Shown here: in pieces, positions 55,655 to 64,000 of the stretch
Position numbering within the stretch: the first letter of the stretch is position 1
Layout of the letters: every line of letters starts with the position of its first letter
Assembly: GCF_028502605.1 (NCBI RefSeq)
Contig: NC_079234.1
Coordinates: 5,270,001 to 5,334,000, forward strand
Source of the DNA: Trichoderma breve
Taxonomy: Eukaryota; Ascomycota; Sordariomycetes; Hypocreales; Hypocreaceae
Length of the DNA: 64,000 bases
Reading direction: 5' to 3'
The notes under the pieces: model-generated
What the model was told of the DNA's origin: nothing
Seen by the model: the letters and a program-made list of their open reading frames with translations, nothing else
Database searches by the model: none
Translations under genes and position numbers: made by a program

Positions 55655-58600
55655 TCAGGAAAGTAAATTGCGAAGAGATGGATTCGTACTCGCGCCTGTA
55701 GCAGGCCTGCTCTCTGGAGGTCGCGGTCCCATGGGTGGTGGAGGCGGCTCATGAGACTGCGGTGGTGGAGGCGGCGGCCCATTTCTCAAGATGGGAGCGC
55801 TCGCATGGGGGGTTGGCGGATATGATGATCGTTGAGGGTGTAGCCCATGTGAGAAGGCGTCCGCTCGCGGAGGAGGAGGCGGTGGGGGTGCCCCGTTGCC
55901 CATAAGGTGAGCCGGGGGATGGACGGGTCCTCCGTGGCCGGTATGCCCGTGGTAAGGGGGAGGAACATACGGCGCGGGAGGAGTGGGCCCACTCAAGCGT
56001 CGAGGTGATGGGGGAAGTCCGTTTCCATATGCGTGTCCATGCGGGTGGCTGCCAGGCATTCCAGTTGGAGCCATGGCAGGTGGTCTGAGAGCGGAAAGAT
56101 TCGACATCGGGGGCGGCGGGGGACCGCTGTGCAAGAGAGGAGGCGGAGGACCCCCGTTTAGATGACGAGGAGGGGAACCATGCTGACTGCCAGGACGATG
56201 CGGTGCCCACTCGCCATAAGCAGGTGGTCTGGTCGGCGGCAGCGGTGCAGGTGGATACACCGGAGCTGGACGGTGTCCTGCCACTTGGGCCGGCGCGTGA
56301 ACTGGCGCTGGCATAGACGGCGGAGTCGATCCGGCCGGCATGGCATGTGAAGGCGGCGGTTGAGGCCACGAAAGGGGGTGGCTCGAATGGCGCCCGTCAC
56401 GATAGTCCACCAGGGGCGGCGGTGTTGAGCCTGTCATGGGAGGCACCGGAGTCATCAAGGAAGTCTCCATTGGCTGGGGACGCGCAAGTTCGGGCGGCGG
56501 AGGCGACGGTCCGGGTAGTAAAGTCAAGCGCGGGCTGCGAGGAGTCTTGCGCAACTTATGGCACTTGTGGCACTGGAATTTCCGCTGCTCAACAAACTTT
56601 TGCGCTTCTGAGCCAATGACCCCGTGATGTCCGTTGGTGAGCTTTCGCTCTTGCGAGTTGTCAATAGGCCACCATCTCAGCGTAACATCTATACCGCAAG
56701 TAATGCAGACTTTTTCTCCCGGATGCTGGGCATTGGACCCAGGATCAACAACTTCACCGTTGCGCGGCTGAGCCCAAGTGCCACCGTTGGGGGTCGTCGT
56801 TGTGGATGCTCTGCGGTTCCCTGGTTGAATTGGAGCTCCAGACAGCTTCGCTGCCGCTGCCATCAGAGTGGCCTTGCGGACCGTTCCTGTCAAGGTAAGA
56901 TCGGCCTGCTTAAAGTTCTGGACGTAAAGCTGAAGGGCATTCAGTCCAGACTCGCTAGCCACGTCGTGGATGCGATGGACAATCGTCTTGGTGGGAATGT
57001 GGTCTTTGCACCATAGTACGGCTGACATGGTCCCGCTCTCGCCGTTGATCGTAACAATATTGAACTGGTCTCGTCGGGAGCTTTTGACGGGGGCTATATC
57101 GAAACCCAGAACATGGCCTTTCTGTCGTGCGCACTCAACGTGATCTGTTATTTTATTAGTCTGCGAGCCATGCAATGATAGCCAAGCCCGCTTCAAGCGG
57201 GAGCTGAAACGTGGAAAACGAAAACTTACAAGGTGCACGGCACTGGTGGCAGGGCACACAAGCTCCACCCTGTTGGTTACAGGCCTGGCAGATCTCGTCA
57301 TACTTTGACCTCGGGATGGAGGGGATGCCCTCGGATGGTTCCATTGCCTTGGCGTTACCAAACTTGACTTCAGGGGTCCATACGGCACAAGTGACATGAA
57401 CCCAGTTGTTATCCGCGGTACGCTTGAGGGGTTCCCGAGGGTTAACAGGGCGGTTCATGTCTTCTTGCTTCTTGCGGTAAAATTCGGCAGCTTTGCGGGC
57501 TTGTTGGACTTCCATTTTCTCTCGCTCCCGATCCTTCTCAGACATCTTCTTCTTGTGATGCGTAAGTTTGGGTAGTTCTACAAAGTCATGCTCGGTGTGC
57601 TCAACGGGGCACAAAACACATTTGTATTGCTATCATGGTTGTCAGTATATGAATTGATGTGAGGGGACTAGACTTGACTTACGATGGATACTTGCGGGCT
57701 CTTATCGTTGGCACACATATCACAAACCCATTTACCTTGCACCTTGTGATCGATAACACCGTAGCAGTTGCGATGAACCGTCAGGCGGCATTCTCGACAT
57801 GAAAGGTGTTGATCTCCCATCGGTTCCATCTGATCACAGATAGCACAGGGAAGAATCCGCGGTTTCGGCATCTCAGGGGCAGCGGGCGGCTCCACTACCG
57901 CCTTTTCCTTCTTCTTAGCAGGAACAGCGCTAGTAGTGCTACCACTGTCGGATGGGGTTGCATCAGCCTCTTTATCGGCGGCAGCCTTGAGCTTCTTCCT
58001 AGGAGGCTCCTGTGTCTCGAGAGGCTGAGACGCAGCTTTGGAAGGAGTCGGAGCTCGTTCAGGAGTCATGTAGCCCAATTCTTGTGCTAGCTGCAGCTCC
58101 TTGAGAAGCTCTTCATCCTGCTTGCGTTTCCATGCACGACCGCCAGCCTGTGCAACCTTCTTCGCCACCTCTTCGATAACCTCATAACGAATGGCATAAC
58201 GCCTCCACAGCTCGGCGCAGCGTCGGCACAAGGCAACAACGTATTGATTCCCAGCCTTGTCCTTGCCAGAGCCCTTGAGGCCCTGGTCGTTGACCAGTCC
58301 AGGCAGCGGATTCGGCGCTCTTCTCCACTGTCGGTCATTCGTTCTGTTGCAAAACTGACAGATAAAGCTCCGCTTCTTTTGTACCGCTTTGTCCGCGTCG
58401 AATGCAGAGTCGTCGTCGTCATTAGCCACATCATCGGCGAGCTTGGAAGCGGCGGCATCTTCACGCTTCGCTTGCTTCTTCCCCTTTCGACCCGGGAAAG
58501 TGCCCCAGACTTGCTGTCCCCGCTCTGATTTCTTCCAGGCATAGTAATGCCGAACAATCTCTCCCGGCGACTTGGTCTTGACATGCTTCATGACAAGATG

Positions 58601-61600
58601 CAATTCGGAGCCAAATTTTGAGACGCCTTCTTCGAACCTCTTTACCTCGGCAGGGCTCAAGTTGGGCTCTTTGAACTCGATCCTGGGCTTCTTAGAGAGC
58701 ACGGTGAGAGCCTTGGACTCATCAAAATCTTCGCGATACAAGGTTTCCACCGCCGCATCACGAAGGTTTGTGGAACGCTCGGGAAGGTCCAGTTGTTTGG
58801 CCTTGGACATGGCATTATCAACAAAGCTGTTGATTTTGGCGGTAGACGGGTCATCCCCAGCTGGTGGCTTCCACAGTAGCACCGCCGTGCAATTGGGGTC
58901 ATCTTCATCCAGATCCTCGCCGCGAGCGACGTATCCAGGTGGCTGATCCTGGACCCACTTCGGCCGCTGGCCCCGGCGAGCCCTTTCGGCCTCCTGTTGT
59001 TCCTTGAGCAGTTTCTGATCTTTCTTGCCGCCCTTCTTAAATTCCAACGGCTTGACATACTGCACAGGCTGGCCTGGCCAGGGTCCAACAGAGGCTTGGT
59101 TCCTTGGGCCAATGCGGGTGCCCGCACGCGGGTAGATACGGTCGTCATAGTCCAGCGCGTCCTCCGGCTTGCAATGCATGCCGAGATAACGCCACGGCCA
59201 GAGGCTAGCCTGGTAAATCTGCTCCGCGGTTCCCTGATGAGGCGCTTCATCGTCCCCGGGGCTGGTCCTCTCGGTTTCGACGCCGTGGACATCTTCTTCA
59301 TCCTCATCTAAAGGCTCGTCATCTTCGGCATCTCCAGCGTCTATAGTATTTGGCGTGTGGCGGGCTTCCAACTTGCGCTCCTGAGCACGACTGCACGCAG
59401 CGCAGGACCATGCAAAGCCACGTGAGGGTTTTTTGAGCAACGGTGGCTTGACGCAGTTCATATGGTATGTGTGCAGACACACAGCACAGTCAACCGAATC
59501 ATTGCTATGTGAGAGGTTGTGTCAGCATGGGGGGGTGTATCCAAGTCAGGCCGCCCGATTAAAAGGAAAAAGAAAAAAAAAAAGTGTGCGAGTGACTTAA
59601 AGAAAAAAGAAAGCCTCTCAAACATAAAGAAGAATCAAGGGCAAAACCAGCAGGAAGTAAGTAAATAAAACGGGCGTAAAAGAATCAGCCCATAAATCTT
59701 CATCTTTCTTTCTGTCTTCTTGAAGTGTAGTCGGCGGCTGCCCATGTACCTCGTAGCTTTGGAGCCGATGCAGTGATGCACGATGGCTGGGGCGGTGACA
59801 TCCGACAGTGCCTAAACGGCAGCCGGAACACGGCTCTGCTTGCTGCTGCTTGACAACTCAGGCACAGGCATGGCAGCGCGAGTGAGGAGACGGGCAGTGG
59901 TCCGACCCAAGGCCAGCAAATTGCATGCACATGCACGCACGGCAAAGACAGGGAGGGGGGAAAACGCAAGGCAAAGGCGGAGACATGGAATGAATGGGAG
60001 GGGGGTGTCGAACGGCTGCGGTTATTGGGATGCCCTATGAGGCACTGAAGAAAAAAAAAAAGGGCTCTCCCTAGACAGGGCTAAGGGAAGGGGGGGTGGG
60101 TGTTGGGGATGGATCAAGTACGTAGCAGCCAGAGCGTCTGACCCTGGTCGATACTTGTCCTCGGGCCAAAAGGGGCCGGGCAGAAAGGTACCGGTCGGCA
60201 GACCGGGTGGTGGCCGGTACTGGCGAGTCCCGCAGCTGGAAACACCAACGGACAGGACTCAGGCAGAGACACGCAGACCGAAAGGGAAGACAAGGACAGG
60301 GACCGAGGAGGAAAAAAGAAAGGAAAAAACCCGCCCTAGGCCCGATGAAGCGGGCTGTAGGGTCGTGTCGACAATACGTACCTGGCGCAGTACGACGAAC
60401 ATCGTTTGCATAGCTTAACGGCGCTAGTCAGCTCTTTGCCACGCCCCTGCTCGACTAGCACGTATTTCCAGCGCTCGTCCAGCACCTTCTTGACCTTTTC
60501 GGGCACGTTGACAATGAGCCGGGTGGGAATCAGATCGTAGTTCTTCTGGATGTACCTGTCGTACAGTTTCTCGAACCAGAAGCTGTCGGGTCGTCGACGG
60601 TAGTCGTCCAGGCCCTCGATCTCCAGTCGATGCCTGATCTCGCACTTACCGCGCAGGGCTGTCAGGGGGCTGATGTCGGAGTGCATACTGGCAAAGACCA
60701 TTCGCGTGTCACTGGCCTTGCGCCCGATATCCTTGGGGCGATAGAACCAATTGATGCGCACCGCGTCCACAGGCCTGGCGGTGTCGTTGCTGGCGTGCAT
60801 AAACTCCATGATGCGCCCCAGATAGTAGGGCTCTCCTGGAGGCTCGCACACAAGATAGACGTGATCTGCCAGATTGTCTGTTAGCCCGGTCTCGCCGCAG
60901 GTGGAAATTGCCTTCGCATAGGGTGGAGGTGGATCCCGGCCGTGCTACCTACCATTCGCCTCCAGCACCGTGCCATCGTCGGCCACCATTCGCCCATTGT
61001 CTGGCATGCCTTTGCACGTCTCGAACGTGAGCATGTTGGACTCGGGCCACGTCATGCCCTGGAGCTGGGATTGCGCTGCCAGGGCGTTCTTCTTAGCCGC
61101 CGCCGACGTTGCTGGCGGCGTTGCTGCCGCCGATGTTGCAGTTGATGCGGCCGCCGTGCCGTTCTGGCTCGCTGCCGCCTTGCGTTTCCGTGAAGGTTGC
61201 GACGTGCCAGACCCTGACGCCGCCTGAGATGCGTGAATGGTGCCGCCGGATTTTGAGTCCTGGGTGCCGTTCTGGCCTGGGCCGGCCTTGGTGTCATCGG
61301 CGGCGGCAGCAGCATTTTTGCGTGAGGTGCCGTTACTGCGAGGCGCATCGCCATTGCTGGCGCCGTTCATCTGTCGCGACGACTTCTTGCCGGAGTCGCT
61401 GTCTTTCTTATCGGGGTAGTAATCATACATGTCCATCTCAATGTCCTTGTCCTCAGCATAGTTGGGACGAGAACTGGCCGTCCTGTTACGAGAGCGAGTC
61501 CCATAAGGCATGGCCACGTCAATGACGGTATCTTTTTCTGCTGCGCCCGAGCCGGGCGACGTCTTGGCCATTGGCTCTGACGTTGGATTTGCTTCAGGCT

Positions 61601-61768
61601 CAGCAGACTTGGAGTCCTGTTGTGGATGTCAGAGCAGCCTAGGCGACGGGGTGAAAGATATCCAAGATGGACACGAGGAAAATGAAACAAAAAATTGAAA
61701 AAGCCAAATGTAACGTGTAAGAGTATAAAGCATATTGTAGTAGAAAAACTCACAGTTGGTTGCACCAT
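55655..61768 (-). CDS. SNT2: Snt2-type chromatin reader: BAH, PHD, ELM2-SANT, GATA-like and extended PHD domains
   Basis: In yeast Snt2 joins Ecm5 and Rpd3 in a stress-response chromatin complex; filamentous-fungal Snt2 affects conidiation and virulence. Six exons on the minus strand: 61768-61754, 61616-60953, 60865-60382, 59504-57683, 57629-57230 and 57144-55655, giving 1624 residues. The BAH domain is at about 227-350. The first PHD has C379-x2-C382, C394-x2-C397, H402 and C405. ELM2-like sequence begins at about 517 (RIGPRNQASVGPW) and SANT at about 670-715. A GATA-like zinc finger is at about 770-817. The second PHD (LPCAICDQMEPMG) at about 945-991 leads into an extended PHD. The C-terminal 290 residues are Pro-rich and disordered. 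Exon 1 is 15 nt. Intron 3 is 877 nt and lies inside the first PHD. Confidence 0.94.
59505..60381 (-). other. Unusually long (877-nt) intron of SNT2
   Basis: Donor GTACGT (60381) and acceptor CATAG (59505) are good sites, and joining them keeps the frame and rebuilds the PHD cysteine pattern. The rest is purine-rich on the plus strand with no recognised gene. Other introns in the window are 53-137 nt, except the 326-nt one of the gelsolin-like gene. Confidence 0.8.
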
Positions 61769-64000
61769 ATTGGCGGCAGATTAGCAGCGCGGCCGTGAAA
61801 CGAGGTAAATCAGAGGCATGCCCGTCTGATTGATGAGTGTGTGAAGGCAATTAGAACAAGACGGGGAGCGATGAAGGTTGGTGCTGTGAAAGACGGGAAT
61901 CTGGGCTGATATGAAATTCTATAAGGTTTGTTCTTCAGGAGAATCTGCGGGCCGATGAGTTGGGATAATAAAATACGCGACGAGGAAGGAGAATGAGGTC
62001 GTCTTGCAACCTGAGGAAAGAGTTGATAATGAAAAAGGAAAGAAGTATACCTGCTGAGAGGCAAGAAGGAAGGACGCCCAAGGAAGGAACGACTTGGAAG
62101 AAAGAGGGTACGTACTTAAGTGGGTCTGTCTACTAAAGTGACGCTAGCCATGCGATACTCACGTAGCTCGATACCTTGTAGGTTGTAACTTTTAACAATT
62201 TGCTGCAAAATATGCACCATGTGTTAGCCCAGATGCAGCTGATACGCGATGGCGGTGACTTGAGCACAATGTACCGAATACAAACCCTTGCAATGTCCCT
62301 TGAGCGCCCACACGAATGGAATTGCAGACGTTCAGGGCATTTGACTGTGAGGAGTCTCAGTGGCGTCTGGCAGAGGCTTATACCTCATTAAGTTGGTTGG
62401 TCCAAAACCTTCCAAGTGCTTTTGGCTGGGAGATCGATTAGACCGCGCTGTGCCATCTACGGAGCACCTCGATACTGTACTCGTACATATATATAGAAGA
62501 GGCGCTCGTACTGTAAGAAGGGGGGGAGGTGCAAGTTTCGGTCGTGTGCTGCGCGTCTTGCTTTGGGTGGGCAGCACCACAAGCTGGGACGTGGAGGCAC
62601 CAATATCATCAGTCAACCTGCTGGCCAGTCCCTCCTTTTTGGGCTTTTTGCATTGGCGGGCGGAAAGGGAAATTTGACATCCCCCATCCATGCCTAGAAT
62701 TCCAGTCCAAGTACTATCGGTGGCGTACCTTATACTGGCGACATCTTTCTTCTCTCTTTCAATTGCATACTAAAGCTCCAGTCGGTTAAAGATTTATTTA
62801 CCTTGCCGATATTCATCAAATGGACAGCGGTTAGAGTAACGTAGAGTGGGAACTTTCCGAATTTCGCAGAGCGTGAGGTCATGAGCAAATCCACCCCGGC
62901 ACGTGTTATGTGGCATCCAAGCGTCTCTTTAGGCGTCCTCTGAGTTTTCAGTTCCAGGGACTTTTTGGATGACGTATTACTACCTAATAGGTATGATAGA
63001 CTAGGTAATATGTGCTACGCATTACACCACTGTTTGCTTGGTTACTATATGAATCCAGAGGAGGCGCAGGTTGAAGCTGAGAGCGCTCGCTCATGGCCAT
63101 AACAAAATCAGGATAGGATGCCTTGGGACGGTGCTGGGAAATTGGCGGCGTGTTTCTGCATGCCGGTCGGACATTGCGAAGAATCTACCCGATACCCTGA
63201 AGATTCATGTAGGCGTTTCCTTTACTTTAGCAAGAGCAATGCAATGCCACACAAATAAATGATGTCTTTGGGAAAAAAAAGAGAGACCAACGGTAGATAT
63301 CATAGGCTTGGTGTGCGCCTCCTTCTTTCTTCCGATGAGAGAGTCATTCGTGTGTCTATGGCTCTCCAGCAGTGAAGCTGAAGAGATTGACATCGACCTT
63401 GTGACCACGAGTTGATAGAACAACCGTGCGAAACCCCCGAGAAACCCGCAGCTGCAGTGACATCTGACGAATACGACGGCGCGCACAAGAGAACCCCAAA
63501 AAAGGCCGGAAGTTGAAAAAAAAGGCAAGCTAAGGCAGCAGCCCGAGGACATAGGCAAATGCTACGGATACGTTGGGTCGAGCCTCTAACACGACACGGA
63601 ACCCGCCAGATCGGTGTGTGGGGGCTAGGACTCCGCCTCCAACGCCACAGGCGAGAAGAAAAATTAAAGACTCGAGGGGATAATCCGGAATGGCGTCAAT
63701 AGTAAACCATAATTCCCGCTGGCAATCGGTACATGTATGGTACAAGCAACCGCGATTTCATAGCCCGTCTCCCAATTTGCACATCGTCGCCACAGCAAGC
63801 CAAACTTGTTGAGGATACTCTCACCAATGGGATGGCAGAGCGTGGCGGGCGGGAGCCATCGTCAGGTTATCAGCCGACGCATCCCTATTTTCGAATAAGG
63901 TATGTATAAGGTACAGGTGGGATATGCCTTGTTTGCAATAGCATTGCCGTGTCGCGTGGCGATTATAACGACGGGCGCCGCATTAACATCAATTAATTAA
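61769..64000. other. Upstream region of SNT2, no gene seen
   Basis: The proximal part is the SNT2 promoter and leader (minus strand). The rest holds only short frames without recognisable content. Around 62968-63018 there are partial inverted TACCTA/TAGGTA blocks. The window ends in AT-rich sequence with AATTAATTAA. Confidence 0.4.

Noticed and set aside
1..64000. Biosynthetic cluster, prophage, CRISPR or large transposon
   Set aside because: No polyketide or peptide synthetase, integrase, reverse transcriptase, transposase or regularly spaced repeats are visible; the genes are conserved eukaryotic ones.

Overview
The window is nuclear DNA from a filamentous ascomycete (Pezizomycotina), most likely a sordariomycete of the order Hypocreales. 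The evidence is the gene content (a DUF4045/gelsolin protein, a CaaX-ending Ydj1-type DnaJ, Snt2, Env7, Ams1), C-rich third codon positions, short introns (mostly 53-137 nt, GTANGT-like donors, CTAAC/CTGAC-like branch sites), pyrimidine-rich 5' leaders and an intron-bearing tRNA. The order-level placement is inference and was not checked against a database. There is no operon, prophage, CRISPR array or recognisable biosynthetic cluster.

Layout from left to right: SLC1-type acyltransferase (+, 273-1240); DUF4045/gelsolin protein (-, 1897-6875); ARL2 small GTPase in six exons (-, 8106-8939); GNAT-domain protein (-, 9437-11098); tRNA-Arg(UCG) with a 13-nt intron (+, 12348-12433); sideroflexin (+, 13190-14409); a gene-free block of about 4.7 kb with repeats and a uORF-bearing leader; LAMMER kinase (+, 19156-21669); an unrecognised basic protein (+, 22632-24254); tRNase Z long form (-, 24537-27341); NOP14 (-, 27668-30459); an unrecognised membrane-anchored helical protein (+, 30775-31773); CLIP-170-like microtubule plus-end protein (+, 33257-35823); YDJ1-type Hsp40 (+, 38224-39675); TRM82 (-, 40239-42023); ribosomal P0 (+, 42432-43502); MSH1 (-, 43930-46998); AMS1 alpha-mannosidase (+, 48736-52082); ENV7/STK16 kinase (-, 52436-53915); SNT2 chromatin reader (-, 55655-61768). 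The last 2.2 kb has no gene I can support.

Most genes are conserved housekeeping genes. Several concern RNA and translation (tRNA-Arg, tRNase Z, NOP14, TRM82, P0), and two divergent pairs among them (NOP14/30775 gene and TRM82/RPP0) are separated by only 315 and 408 bp. A second loose group is cytoskeletal (gelsolin-like protein, ARL2, CLIP-170). I infer no common pathway or horizontal transfer from the clustering.

I did not find a clearly new biological system. The least explained items are a dispersed, diverged AT-rich repeat family (about 11.86, 15.0 and 47.4 kb). The copy near 47.4 kb lies between 34-bp direct repeats. Also notable are a possible 123-bp miniature element at 15.14 kb, two unrecognised proteins, an 877-nt intron inside the first PHD finger of SNT2, micro-exons in ARL2 (17 nt) and P0 (7 nt), and upstream ORFs before the LAMMER kinase and the 30775 gene.
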